A DNA stretch of 64,000 nt from Protopterus annectens (GCF_019279795.1 NC_056743.1:627996019-628060018); one strand, 5' to 3'. Positions 45,491 through 56,954 are shown, numbered from the stretch's first letter. The notes: a model not told the origin generated them from the sequence alone. Numbers and translations: made by a program.

Positions 45491-47611
45491 CCACCATGAA
45501 AAACTTCTCCAAAGCTAACTTTGGGCTCCTAAAAACAGAGGTGGCTAATTTCATGGCAACCATGCAAATGGAGAACAGTTGCATGACCACGGAATCATAC
45601 ACCAATGCACTGTACGAACACGTACACAAATGCATGGATCTCACCATACCCAATATAACCAAGACGCTCTCCTCCAAAAAAAGAAGCCCATCTGGTGGTC
45701 CCCTTCCATAAACAACATCTACAACAGAAGGAGGAAACTGATGTGGAATAAGGTGAAGTCCCAAGACTGGAAAAACTCCCTTATCAGCCTCAACAAAAAG
45801 TTGAGATTCTTCATCAAATCCTCTAAAGCTAGCTATGAAAACAGAATTGTAACAGATAGTAAAGACAACCACAAGTCCTTCTATAGTTATGTAAAGAATC
45901 TCCATGGCAATACCCATATTTGCTCTGAGCAGTTGCACAATGGTACTTCCTATACAGAGCCAACAGATACTGCCAATATACTGGCCAACAAATTCAGTGC
46001 CAACTTTACCCCCCCAAAGGACCAAGCACAATACCAGTAGATTGCCAGGCATCCAGTATTACTGCTGCACAGGTTAAAACAGCACTGTCTAAGGTCAAGA
46101 ATACAGCTTCTATGGGACCTGACAATATCCCTGTCTGAGTTCTACATGAACTACAAAGTGAACTGGCACCGCACCTGTGTGCCCTGTTCAATCACAGCCT
46201 CACCTCAGGCTTTGTCCCTACCAAATGGCGCACTGCTACAGTCATCCCTCTCCACAAAAGAGGAGCGACTACAGACCCTGGGAACTATTGCCCCATTAGC
46301 CTGATGAGTCTGATATGCAAAGCTATGGAATGCATCATCATGGACCTAATAAGCAAGGATATAGTTAATCTCCAAACTCTGGATCCCGCACAGTTTGGTT
46401 TTGTGAAGGGTAGATCATGCCTGCTCAACATGGTCAACTTCTTTGAGTCAGTCACCAGAGCTGTGGATGAAGGCAAGGTGGTTCATACAGCCTACCTTGA
46501 TCTGGCCAAGGCCTTTGATACCATTCCCCACTCAGGAATCATAGAAAAACTCACTAAGCTAGGCATCAACCCCTATATCACTAGGTGGGTTGCAAACTGG
46601 CTCACAGATAGAACCCACAGTGTGAAAGTAGTTGACTCCAAGTCAGACTGTTGACTAGTCACGAGTGGTGTCCCACAGGGTTCAGTCCTAGGTACTCTCC
46701 TGTTTGGTATCTACTCCTCTGAAGTCCAGGCCAACAAGAAGGAACTCTGGCTGACAAAGTTTGCAGACGATTGCAAGTTGGGAGCTATTATTAACTCCCC
46801 AAGTGATGTTGACATCCTACAGAATGGTCTCACTGAGACCAACGACTGGTGTCAGAACCATGGCCTTAAGCTCAATGCCAAAAAATGTGTCGTCATCCCT
46901 TTTGGGAAAAACCCGGTTCCCATGAATTACCACATTGATGGTAGTCCACTGAACACAGAAGACATTATAAGAGATCTGGGAACAGAGGTAGACAGCAACC
47001 TCTCTTTTGATCACCACATTGTCACTGTGGTCAGAAAGTCCTTCTATGTGGCACATCTCATTACTAAGGGTTTTACATCCAGGAAGAAAAAGGTCATTGT
47101 CTCCCTCTACTCTTCCCTCATTAGGCCAATCATTGAGTACAATGCCCCATTTGGCATGTACCTCACTAGACACCTGCAACAACTGGAGAGGCCACAAAAG
47201 TACCTCACAAAGAGGATCCTAGACCTTAAACACTTGTCCTATATGAACAGACTCAAAAAACCCCAACTATTCTCTGTCTCATATCGCCTACTTAGAGGCG
47301 ATCTCTCCTTGACGTACAAAGCCATGTCTGACCCAGCTCTGTTAAAAATGCTGTATCTAAAGAAATCCCAATCCCTCCATACCACATGCTCCAGAGACCT
47401 CAACCTCATTACCACAATCAACAGCACGTACTGGAGGGACAGGTTCATAACCCAGAGACTGCCCATGTTATGGAATAGACTTCTCATACATGTCAAACAG
47501 AGCACCTCACCAACCCTCTTCAAGAAAAATCTTGATGAGTGGATGGGAAATAGAAAATTCACCCCGGGGATAACTCCAGTGGCTCTACTCGACAGATGCA
47601 CTGGGAACTAA
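45491..47611 (+). pseudogene. CR1 ORF2 reverse transcriptase and C-terminal domain
   Basis: The linker lies in two frames (45,496-45,711 and 45,579-46,040). The RT follows: SMGPDNIPV, a stop, then HLCALFNHSLTSGFVPTKWR and VIPLHKRGA, and from 46,304 VHTAYLDLAKAFDTIPHSG (motif A), a stop near 46,652, GVPQGSVLG (motif B) and KFADDCKLG (motif C, intact, about 46,757-46,785). The last frame, 46,778-47,611 (277 codons), is uninterrupted from the catalytic box to the C-terminus. There are about three stops or shifts in total, so this is a comparatively young but dead copy. Confidence 0.92.
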
Positions 47612-47706
47612 GGTCGGGTGGCAGGATGCCAGGGTAATCCTATGGCTAGGCTTGCAAAGGCCCCAGGGCCATCAGCCTAGTACACACCTATGAACCTATG
47701 GACCTA
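47612..47706 (+). mobile_element. CR1 3' UTR and terminal short repeats
   Basis: A short 3' UTR (GGCTAGGCTTGCAAAGGCCC, AGCCTAGTACACACCTATGA) ends in CCTATGAACCTATGGACCTAT. This is an 8-bp-type reiteration like the ATTCTATG-type ends that define CR1 LINEs. The same end is found on the fragments at 2.9, 7.0, 20.8 and 34.4 kb. Confidence 0.85.
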
Positions 47707-47866
47707 TAGAAGTGGCAAGAAAGAGCTCCAGTGAACCCACTACAGTACTTAAGCATGTGAGCCATTGTTCCTCTGCTTAGATGTGGCCACTGATAACTCA
47801 GCTCCAGTCATTTTGGCTAGTACAAGCCAAAGCTAGCATGACCTCACCTCCTCCATGGGAAAAATA

Positions 47867-47868
<2 letters not shown>
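47707..47868. other. Spacer
   Basis: No feature recognised between the CR1 end and the (CA)n array. Confidence 0.3.

Positions 47869-47935
<67 letters not shown>
47869..47935. repeat. (CA)n microsatellite
   Basis: About 33 CA dinucleotides. Confidence 0.97.
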
Positions 47936-47937
<2 letters not shown>

Positions 47938-48237
47938 CACACTCACAACAAAATTGGAGTTGAACAGTGGACTGGTATAAGACATTTTATATACCCCCCT
48001 GGACTACCAAAAGAGTCAGTCCTGCCTCCTGTGACATCCAACCATGTCCAATTCCTACTCCTTTGCCAATGTAAAACAAAGTATGCACTTCTACATATGT
48101 ATGAAAATCAGATAAGATACCAGAACAAAATATCACTGGGAAAAATATTCATTTTACATATTGTCTCTCTCTCCTTAACCTCTGCTTTCTATGCTTGAAG
48201 CAAGTCAGGGTGGTGCTATCTCAAGTAACCACTGCTG

Positions 48238-48575
48238 TTGCATGATCACAAGACTTACGAGACATCAAGCTGTCATTGTCAGGTATTTCTGTATTAAATG
48301 CTTAGACCTTTGCTGATATGTAATCACATGTTCAAAACATTATGCTATGGTGGTCAGGTATTTGTGTATTAAATGCTTAGTCCATTGCTAATATGTGATC
48401 ACATGTTTCAAGACATCATGCTATGGTTGTCAGGTATCTGTGTATTAAATGTTAAGACTATTACTGACATGTGATCACTTGAATTATGACACATCAAGCC
48501 ATGGTTATCATATATTTCTGTACTAACTCCTAAGTGCATTGGTGATGTGTGAGTCACATGAAGTATAGCACAGCG
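48238..48575 (+). repeat. Minisatellite, unit about 76 bp, about 4 copies
   Basis: GTCAGGTATTTCTGTATTAA (48,278), GTCAGGTATTTGTGTATTAA (48,353), GTCAGGTATCTGTGTATTAA (48,429) and ATCATATATTTCTGTACTAA (48,507) mark successive units of 75, 76 and 78 bp. Each unit also has TGTGATCACATG-like and ACATCAAGCTATGG-like blocks. The last unit is the most diverged. Confidence 0.9.
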
Positions 48576-49440
48576 TGATCACATTAGAAACATGGTACTT
48601 GTGGTGTGAAGTTACACTCTCATCCCCAGAGCGGCCTTAATACTATCTCATCAGCCTCCTTGCAGTGCACCATGCCTGTGGCTTAGCAGAGCTACAGTGA
48701 TTGGTGTCTGAGTAATAGTGAGATTTCAGCTTGCATCTGCAAACATTCTGATTCAGTTTATAACTGCACAAAGTGGTTTTCCTCTTGACACCCTCCAAGA
48801 AATGTGTTAAAGTAATCAGAAAGTTAATACTTAAACACACTTGCTCAAAAGCAGATGCATATTGTAAGAGAAACTTCAGTTCTTACAAACAGAACATTAA
48901 CGTAAATTGCCACATATTTTAATAGAAGTGGAAAATTGAACATTCAGGAAATTGGTCTGTATACTACAGTACTAAGTGAATCTAGGGGTAAGGTAAAAGA
49001 CATTAAATTCTCAGATGCTACAGTGTGATAAGTTACATTTATCTATAGAAATAGGTAAACCATTATGTTTTAATGTATGTGCATATGCACCATAATATAT
49101 TCATTGGAGCAACAGAGGTATCATTATTTAAGGGCACAGCAATGACATCATGACGTGTTTAGAAAGACCATAAATGCATCTTACCGCATTTATATGTAAA
49201 GCAGGCAAATCCGAAAGGGGTCTGTATATAGTGCACACAACATTACATATTCAGTGATACCAGAGGCAGGTTATTTCATGTTTCATTATAACAGCTACAT
49301 GCATGTATGATGTAGCCATCATATCATTATTTATTCTCGCTCATTACTTATGCAACATGATGAAACTATGTGTAAAGCAGATAAATTGTTATGTGAATGC
49401 ATATCTACAGCAGATGAGCAGAATGTCTAGCTGTATATTG
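48576..49440. other. Spacer without recognised gene
   Basis: AT-rich sequence with no assignable coding or repeat element. Confidence 0.3.
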
Positions 49441-49727
49441 TAGACATCTGCGGTGGTGCAGTGGTAGTGTTGTTGCCTCACAACAAGAGGTTCTCCCGTT
49501 TGATTCTCAGCTGGAGTGCAGGGAGTGCCTTCTGTGTGGAGTCTGCATGTTCTCCCAGTGGTTGGGTGGGCGTTCGAAAGACATGCTTAAATGAGCGTGC
49601 CTTCATTGAAGGTTGAACGTCGAGCTGGCACCTCAGCATTCATGAAAATCTACTGCCAGTCATTAGCGGACTGGAGTTCCTCTGTGGCGACCCCTAACCG
49701 GGAAAAGCCGAAAGACAACAACAACAA
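49441..49727 (+). mobile_element. Full-length tRNA-derived SINE
   Basis: Most complete copy in the window. The head GCGGTGGTGCAGTGGTAGTG (A box) and GAGGTTCTCCCGTTTGATTC (B box) are followed by GGAGTCTGCATGTTCTCCCA, a body word common in fish and amphibian SINEs. The unique middle leads to the RTE-type 3' end GGCGACCCCTAACCGGGAAA and a (CAA)n tail. A CpG in the B box has become CpA relative to the 131-383 copy. Confidence 0.88.
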
Positions 49728-49983
49728 TACAAGTATCTTTACAGAAGAGAAATAATTTATGTATGTGAACAGCAGACACATTATAACACACACATACAAG
49801 GAAAGTCTGCAAATGTAGCATGCTGCATTTCTATCTATTGCAAATGGTCATAATGGTGTAAAGCAAACAAAATATAATGCATATGTGGCTTTCACAGATA
49901 GAACTTACACATATACTTCTGTCATGCTGAATTGTAAAAATGTGTATTTTTCATAATTTTGTACAATACCATAACAGTTTTAT

Positions 49984-50076
49984 GGAGCTTTTCTCCCTAG
50001 CCTCTGCTGAAAAGGGGTCTTTCATGATCTAGTCAGACCATCACAGTAAACAAATGCAAATACATAAATAAAATAA
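49984..50076 (+). mobile_element. LINE 3' tail (unassigned family)
   Basis: GGAGCTTTTCTCCCTAGCCT then CTGCTGAAAAGGGG, AGTCAGACCATCACAGTAAA and a CAAATACATAAATAAAAT tail. It belongs to the same dispersed tail family as the copy at 34.94 kb. Confidence 0.65.
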
Positions 50077-50079
50077 GTA

Positions 50080-50390
50080 GATGCACGTGCACATACACAC
50101 ATACACCCCTCATTAATCTAGCACTAAGTAAAGAAGTTTTCATTAAACCCTGGTTGTACTTTAATTGGTTCAGTACTGATGTTGCTGTTTTTTTTTTTGG
50201 ACAGTGATGAATAAAACTACAAATTAAAATTAATAACAAAATATCTTGAAAGAAAGGACCAAGAGTGACTTAAGTTCCTATGCTCACATTAAACAGCAGA
50301 TGTGAAAGAACTCAGTATAAGAATATAGTACTACGACATTACTCTGAAACACTGGACTGGTACAGTTTGGATTTGCTGAGACTCAGACTA
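50080..50390. other. Spacer without recognised feature
   Basis: No gene or repeat assigned. Confidence 0.3.
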
Positions 50391-50399
50391 CTGCTGATG

Positions 50400-50710
50400 T
50401 CTTATCTCCATTTTTTACTAATTCACTCTGATGCCAATCTCTATGCACAAAACTCTACCATATGAATGACCAAACTAACTAACTAAACTAATGATTCAGA
50501 CTGATGCTATTCCTTTAATGCAGGACTCTGCTGCATAAAATAAATAAATGCCTATACTGCTGCCAGTTCCCATATGCATGGTTCTAGCAGATTAAATAAA
50601 TAAATAAATAACTGATAAATACAAAAACACATACATGCATGCAGTTCTGTGCTGCTGCCAGTCCTGTATGCTAGACTTTACTGCATAAATTAAATAAATA
50701 TATCAGTACA
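50400..50710 (+). repeat. Degenerate tandem repeat, unit about 70-110 bp
   Basis: Phrases such as GCTGCCAGTTCCCATATGCA, TGCTGCCAGTCCTGTATGCT, and the looser GATGCCAATCTCTATGCACA and ACTGATGCTATTCCTTTAAT recur. Each is followed by (C)TCTGCTGCATAAAATAAATA-like sequence, giving about four units. The boundaries are imprecise. Confidence 0.5.
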
Positions 50711-51104
50711 TCTTAATGCATGCCTGTGTAGAGCAGACCCAGCAAAAAGTTAGTACGAATATATCAGATAAATAGTAATGTGAATAAGTGCATAGAAGGC
50801 ACTGTATAGCTCATGTGTATAAGAACAAAAACATGGGGAGGGGTATATTCAGAAACATTTAGCACATAGCATTAGGTGAAGTAGTGTGATGAGGGGTGAT
50901 GTTGAGGGAGAAGACAATTCAGAGGCACAAGAATGATGTCTGTGCTACAGGAGAAATAGTCTGGTGTGCATGGAGTGGAAATGATTGCGTGATGTCAAGC
51001 AAACAAGCCACACTGTAAATGCAAATGATGAAAGAAAACATGGTGAAGCAATTCAGAGATGCATAAAGCTGGTGCTATGTGTGATATAGCCAAAGAACGA
51101 CAAA

Positions 51105-51200
51105 ACAGGCCAGCACTCCTTCTTCCTGGAAATCACTTTATTAAAGTTCACATACCGGTTTCAGCTATGTAAGCCTTCATCAGTGTGTGTGTTTTTCTGT
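51105..51200 (-). mobile_element. PLE terminal segment with hammerhead-like core
   Basis: On the minus strand it has CTGATGA (51,183-51,177), a 14-nt spacer AGGCTTACATAGCT, GAAA (51,162-51,159), CCGGTATGTG, then CTTTAATAAAGTG. The order and spacing are the same as at 14.3, 35.8 and 56.7 kb. It ends near GGAGTGCTGGCCTGTTTTG (about 51,100-51,120). The rest of the element is not recognisable. Confidence 0.5.
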
Positions 51201-52580
51201 TTATACTATGTGTGATGTCCCAGCACTGGTCCAGTAAACACAGAGCCTCAATCCTCACCACCAGCAACGGTGGGGGATGTACACACTGGGAGGATGACAA
51301 GTACACACAGTAAACTGCAATTTCCCTTAAAAGCATATGGAGAGCACAGTCAGTCTGGGGCTGGTTTTTCCCTCTTTCTCCAGATCCCCAATAAGACTCC
51401 CCACTAGCACAGCTATAGAGTTGAAATCTCAGCTGAGTGGCCATACCAAGACCTCTAGCACCCTCTCTGTCCAGCCAGTGCTTTGTGTCCCTGCCCAAGT
51501 AGCTGACACAGACACACACACACACACTTTGAGATTTGATTTATACACAAACACACACACACATGGGAAAGGCTGGCACAGGTTTACTAGCTATGCCCCC
51601 ATTTGCCCAGATTATAAGGTAGCTTTCATTGACACCAGCCACTACTTATCAGCTACTTTAAGGCCCTTAGCAAAGGGTGTCCAATCTTACTGTGCAATGT
51701 TACTATTAATCCAAACTGTAGTTTGACCAGGAGTAAGCCTATTAGGAGTGGCCCATACAGTGTCACCAAATAGATATGCAAGTACTCTACAAGTTTAAAT
51801 ATCTCTAGACAGACCAGCCACAATCAAAATGTTTAAATATATTTAATAATAAATAATAAAAAACAAGAAAATACTCAGTAAACAAGCAAAGTTACTTCAG
51901 AGTTCAAAATCGAACAAAATTGCAGGAGAGTCTCAAATAAATAAAGAAAACATCTCAGCTATACTTCACTATATTTCTAACTGTATCTAAGAGAAATTAC
52001 TGAACCCTAGTTAACTTACTTACAGAGTAAGGCAAGACAAAAGTGGTAAGTGAGTTTTATTTTACAGCTGATGTTGTTAGGTCAAAAACAAATACAGAAT
52101 GCCCTAGCTCTCTCAGAGAGTTCTTAAATTAATATCTCAAATATTGCTGCTGAGATACTTGCAACATGACATCACTTCTTGTCATCTGACTATCCCAGGT
52201 GAAAACCATTGATGCAGCTATAGCATTTAGCATCTATCTGTGAAAACACATAGACCTTAGATCTTTTGGCAAATGGTGAAGTCGTAAAATAATGTAAATT
52301 CCTCCACAGTTAAAAACAATACAAAAAACTTCTAGTTCTAGACATTGTGTCTGTTACTGCACTGAAACTGAGAGATAACATCTTTTGTTTATGGCTCAGC
52401 TATAAAGTAATTTAACCTCAACCATTCTTATGATGTTTGCAAGTTAATCTCCTGTGTTTCAGTCTCCCCAGTTAAACAGTTACAGTAGTGTATATAATAT
52501 ATCTCTTCAGCAAACATGTCTATACAAAATGACATACAGTTCTAATACATTTGTACACAGGCAGTTGCATCATGCTGATA
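51201..52580. other. Spacer without recognised gene
   Basis: No coding assignment. Short CA clusters lie at 51,509-51,565. Frames 51,148-51,525 (-) and 51,337-51,726 (+) overlap on opposite strands and show no domain. Confidence 0.3.
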
Positions 52581-52583
52581 TTC

Positions 52584-52745
52584 ACAAATGACATATAATT
52601 ATTTACAAATTCCAGATAGTTGGGCTGCCAGTATCTCCTTCTGTCACACTTCTATATAAATCATATTAATATTTACAAATTACATATAATTATTTACAAA
52701 ATTCTAGCTAGCTGGGCTGGCAGTATTTCCCTTTGTCACACTATG
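52584..52745 (+). repeat. Direct duplication, unit about 91 bp, two copies
   Basis: ACAAATGACATATAATTATT ... GGGCTGCCAGTATCTCCTT ... TGTCACACT at 52,584-52,650 is repeated with few changes at 52,675-52,741 (ACAAATTACATATAATTATT ... GGGCTGGCAGTATTTCCCTT). Confidence 0.8.
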
Positions 52746-52759
52746 TGTCACGACATTCA

Positions 52760-54050
52760 CATTATGAACACCAAGAAGCTTCCATGTAATGGATTTAGGC
52801 TTCAGCTAATATGGACAACAGCAGTTAATGGATCCTTTTGGAGATAGTGCCTGTGGTATTGTACATCATCACCCTCAATGGTGCATACAGGTCTGCTAGC
52901 AAATAACACATCTCTTCATGGCCAGGATATTGTTGATCACCACCCTGTGGACAGGGAGACAATGCAGGAGTTAGTAGACATGTATCACTCACACATGGAG
53001 TCTAGGGAGCGGTATAGACTGCCCATTCCTGTGGGCATGAAAGTTCATACCTTGCTAAAGGGACCTTTTAGCCTCTGACAGGGGACATGCTAGTAATTTT
53101 ACAGGTATCAGACATGAGGATACTACACCAGTTCCATGACATGACGTTGTGGCATGTGTAGAAGCATATGTAGTTTACAGCAACAGCAGAGGACAGAATC
53201 AACACTATGTGGCCATTTCATAACATTGCCTATTTCTCTGAGTTCCTGGAAGCTATTAATTACACTCATGTTACCATGATGGCGCCACCTGCTCCACATG
53301 GTGTCCAGTACATCAGCTGTCGGGTGTTGTTCAATGCCAAGAGTATCAAATACAACACATCTGTGTGACACCCAGGCAATTCTTACAATTCCCATATCTG
53401 GCATATGTATGACCTCTGCCAACAATTCATATAGAGTGACTTCCCGGAGGGTCATTTAGTTGGTAGATGCACACACATTAGGGGTTATATAGGCTAATAT
53501 ATTTATGGTTCTCATTTATGCAGGCATCAGTCCAAATATAATAATGTCCAGTGTTCTGTACTACAATATGGGACTAGATATGCAATGAAACAATGGAAGA
53601 TGACCACAATCCAACCCCTGCCGACCATAGCTGAGATGGCTACAGCACTGCACATTTGCAGACATAGAATGTTTCCAAACATGTGTTAGAATTCTGAAAC
53701 GGATGGTTCCAGTACTTGGATACATCTGGTGGCATGCCACAGTATGCCCTTGAGAATGGTAGCGAAATAGTCATGGTGTGCACCATGTTGTGTAATATGG
53801 AAGTATGCAAGCAGATGCAGCTATATGAAAATATTTCAGTACTGCCTGAGAGATTTGTGGAAGCACTGGATAATGAGTTGGGAACAGTGCTATAAGAGAA
53901 ACAGGCTGCAGTGGCACCACATGTAATGACCAGAAAGGTGCAATACATTGTGGCAGTGGCAAAGAGACAGCATCTGGTCGATAACTATGGGCCAAGACAC
54001 AGACTGCTGCATGTATTATCTCATTTAGGCTATGCCTTATGATGCAATGG
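52760..54050 (+). pseudogene. PIF/Harbinger-like transposase relic
   Basis: Decayed DDE transposase of the PIF/Harbinger type, reassembled only by comparing frames. N-terminal part: VDHHPVDRETMQELVDMYHS with RYRLPIPVGMKVHTLLKG (52,878-53,078), comparable to the family's 'R..P..L.V...L.FF..G.F'. Middle: HNIAYFSEFLEAINYTHV then MAPP (53,219-53,291), corresponding to 'GFPNVIGAIDCTHV.I.AP', where the catalytic Asp (IDCTH) reads Asn here. It continues with the HPGNSYNSHIW-like segment near 53,368-53,400 (cf. PGS.HDS). C-terminal: SGGMPQYALENGSEIVMVCT and MLCNM (53,728-53,800), matching the family's terminal 'C..LHN' region. Stops occur between blocks. No TIRs were located. Confidence 0.65.
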
Positions 54051-54858
54051 TTGGTCACACTGTGAATCAGGCATTACTTCACTTACATACATTAAGGAGT
54101 GAGCAAGGTACAGTGACAAGTGGCAGCAATGGTATTATGCAGTCAAGGGTTATGGGAGGTGAATGTGGTAGTAACTCAGACAGGTATCTGTCTGATCCCT
54201 GTCCCTATATGCATGTCAATGTACAGGTACTGCAGGTTCTTCTAGAAGTCATACGGGTTTTACACATCATCATGCAGGTCACACACTACACTGCACTCAC
54301 CAACCATTCAGTGGTGTATCTAGCAGTTGTGCCTGGATCACTGACATGTACATCTGCTGATTTAGTGACAGGTGTTGTTCCTTGGTCAGAGATAGCCCTA
54401 CAGCCATGGTGCTGACACCCACCAACATGCCTCTTTCTTATAGATTGCATGCATATGTCAAGATGCTATCTGTGATGGTGATGCCTGTGTAGCCAGTGTG
54501 GAACTTACAGTTAGTTACAGCATGTCCAGCATTAGAACTGGTGGAGATTACAAATTTGGTCTATCCCTCTACCATCACGACTTATGAAGGAAATGCGTGT
54601 GACTCCCTAAGGTTAACACTACAGACAGAGATATGCTACCTGACTGTGGATTGTGCACATTAACATTATTACCAGCCAAAGATGCCCTACTGACATCAGG
54701 CATATGCCATCCTCTCATGTCAGACCCTGCACCAGATGGATCTGGAAAAACACAAAGATAACATACTCACGACAGCAGTAGAACATATTCCTTGTACCCT
54801 CCCAACATGTGGCACACATACTGGTACTAGACACACTCCATGGTACCATATGGGCAAA
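54051..54858. other. Sequence downstream of Harbinger relic, unassigned
   Basis: The frame 54,032-54,415 (127 codons) has no recognisable motif. It may be the remaining part of the DNA transposon, whose autonomous members also carry a Myb/SANT-like ORF, but no such signature was seen. Confidence 0.25.
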
Positions 54859-54859
54859 C

Positions 54860-54908
54860 ACAAACACACAGACACACACAGACACACAAATACACACTCA
54901 CACACACA

Positions 54909-54984
<76 letters not shown>
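54860..54984. repeat. (CA)n microsatellite, imperfect start
   Basis: About 60 CA dinucleotides with GACA and CTCA interruptions in the first 55 bp. Confidence 0.97.
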
Positions 54985-54986
<2 letters not shown>

Positions 54987-55425
54987 TCTTGCTGATTAGG
55001 ATGTTGCAGTCTCATGTATCTGGAGATCAGATATGTATAAGTGTTGTGCTGAATGAGTCCGCTTTGCAAGTACGTAAGCATACAACATTTAAATGTTCTG
55101 TCTATTCACCAGGTCTGTCTCCCAGCGGGATGACAGAAGTCACCCTCCTGAAGGTAGCCTGGAAGGCTAGATTGTGATCTCCAAGGCCAGCTCTCAGGGT
55201 TGAGGCTTCTTTTCTGAGAGTGGTCCGAAGAGGTCTCCTGTAGCTACTCAGCATCAGGTGCACATTCTACTTGGGTCTGAGGTGCAGTGGCAGTTAGACA
55301 TCCACCTAAGCACTGTGAAGCAACTCCTGGCATGGCTGGTAGAGCTGAGCTACTGGCTGGTTCTGATTAGTGGGTACTTATACTTCTCTGAACACTCATG
55401 TAATACTAAAAGTAAGGAGTTAAAA
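54985..55425. other. Spacer without recognised feature
   Basis: No gene assigned. Confidence 0.3.
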
Positions 55426-55429
55426 AGGG

Positions 55430-56062
55430 CATACATTAAGGGTACCCCTATTTTATTCCAATGATGTATATAGATATATGAATGCTATTAGAAAGCAGTG
55501 GAATGTTTTAACAACAGACAAAGAAATTAGGGGAATGATTGAAGATCACCCAATTTATTTGTTTAAAAACATGAAGTCCCTTAAGAGACAACTGTGTTAT
55601 TCCAAGAGCTATAGTGATAAAGTCAGTATTAAAGCCTCCTTTCCCTGTGGTAAATGCTCAGCCTGTAAATATATAGAAAGTTTAGGCATTTTTGTACATC
55701 CAGATCAAGGCAGAACATACACCTTACAGTACATGCCACTTGTAATTCAAGCCACATTGTTTATCTTGCATACTGTACAGTATGCTGTAAATTTTATGTT
55801 GGTAAAACTGATATGGCATTCAGAGACAGAATTAAGGAACATGTGTATCATATTAGTAAAAAAAAGTACAACAAATGCTTTAGTGAAACAAGTTAGTGAT
55901 ACAGACAGCAACCATTGCTTTAGGTTTATGGCTATAGGTAGGATATATGAAAGTATCTGAGGTGGGGACATGAGAAATCTCACAGAACAGATGGAGGCTG
56001 AATGGATCATTAAATTGAGGGTTGATCATGGACATGGACTCAATGACAGGGTACCCTGAAGG
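55430..56062 (+). pseudogene. Penelope-like element, C-terminal linker and GIY-YIG domain
   Basis: The open frame 55,478-55,960 carries a cysteine pair linker (FPCGKCSACKYIES), equivalent to CGRCAQC of the 16 kb element. Near 55,765 the frame is lost. The GIY-YIG core continues in a different frame as LAYCTVCCKFYVGKTDMAFR then DRIKEHVYHISKKKYNKCFS, and, after another shift, the C-terminal GGDMRNLTEQMEAEWIIKL ... HGLNDRVP up to about 56,058. At least two frameshifts are present, and the RT part is absent upstream. The protein differs clearly from the 16 kb copy, so it is a second PLE subfamily. Confidence 0.82.
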
Positions 56063-56264
56063 CCGATGTTAAAAGCCAGGCCACTAGTCAGACAGAATTT
56101 TTATATATACATATATATTTTATATATATTGTATAATTTAATTTAATCCTGACTTATGCTCGGGATGAACTCTAACCTGTGGATCTTGTTTAACTTGCTT
56201 ACTTATGTCATCACTGTAAATAGTCTGTTTGTAATATGTAATGCTGGTAATGCTGTATCTGCTT

Positions 56265-56380
56265 ACCCTTGTAGCTTTTCTCCCCGGGCCTCCGCTGAAA
56301 ATGGACATGCATCCAGTCGGACTATCCCGGTCAACAAATGTAAAACAAATAAATAAAAGAAAAATAATAATAATAATAAT

Positions 56381-56395
<15 letters not shown>
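56265..56395 (+). mobile_element. LINE 3' tail (unassigned family) followed by (AAT)n
   Basis: AGCTTTTCTCCCCGGGCCTC, CGCTGAAAATGGACATGC, AGTCGGACTATCCCGGTCAA, CAAATGTAAAACAAATAAAT then (AAT)n. It lies between the second PLE coding region and that element's terminus, so it may have inserted into the PLE 3' UTR. Confidence 0.7.
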
Positions 56396-56431
<36 letters not shown>

Positions 56432-56461
56432 CACACATATATGTGTGTGTGTGTGTGTGTT
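56365..56461. repeat. Compound (AAT)n(AT)n(GT)n microsatellite
   Basis: Poly-AAT, about 17 AT dinucleotides, then (GT)n to 56,461. It probably grew from the LINE tail. Confidence 0.95.
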
Positions 56462-56639
56462 TGTCTGTTCGTATTATGTATTTTTATGTAAATAAGTAGA
56501 TGTTTTATGCATGTTTTTATGTATTTTTTTATTTTATTCTTTATTTGAGTGCATATGATATATGATGGTTTATAGTTTTGTTATTGTTGCTTTCATTTCT
56601 AAATGATATGGTCATGTGATTAATTAACAATGTATATAT

Positions 56640-56765
56640 AAAGAGTGTGAGATGAAGTTTTTGTGTTACATCTGAAGAAGCAGCTTGTCTGCGAAAGCCC
56701 TAATGTTCTTTTAATAAATGGAAGATTTTTATACTGGATTTTTCAGCCTTTTCTGAGCCCATTTT
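56640..56765 (+). mobile_element. PLE 3' terminus with hammerhead-like core
   Basis: CTGAAGA (56,672-56,678), hairpin AGCAG-CTTGT-CTGC, GAAA (56,693-56,696), GCCCTAATG, then TTTTAATAAATGG and a tail to TTTTCTGAGCCC (about 56,762). CTGAAGA fits the CUGANGA consensus of hammerhead ribozymes. Orientation and position fit the 3' terminus of the PLE whose coding part is at 55.4-56.06 kb. Self-cleavage is not demonstrated. Confidence 0.55.
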
Positions 56766-56954
56766 GTTATTTGGATTGTTATTTTTAGATATTTATGGAT
56801 TTGGTTACCTTCTGAGGTTGGTGTTGGTTTTGTGATATTTTTTTAAATGATCAAGTCTCTGAAATATCCCCAGTAGCTTGTTAGCTCATTCAGTCACTTT
56901 CCAGATAAGAGTTCTCTTGATGGGGCAGAGGTTCTAGCCTCATCACAAAGACAT

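Noticed and set aside
45444-46052. 202-codon minus-strand frame
   Set aside because: It is opposite the CR1 ORF2 linker, with hydrophobic composition caused by the complementary strand. No domain.
46817-47601. Minus-strand 126- and 120-codon frames
   Set aside because: They are antisense shadows of the CR1 reverse transcriptase ORF.
49441-49520. tRNA gene
   Set aside because: A and B boxes are present, but the acceptor and anticodon stems do not fold into a cloverleaf and the sequence continues into a SINE body.
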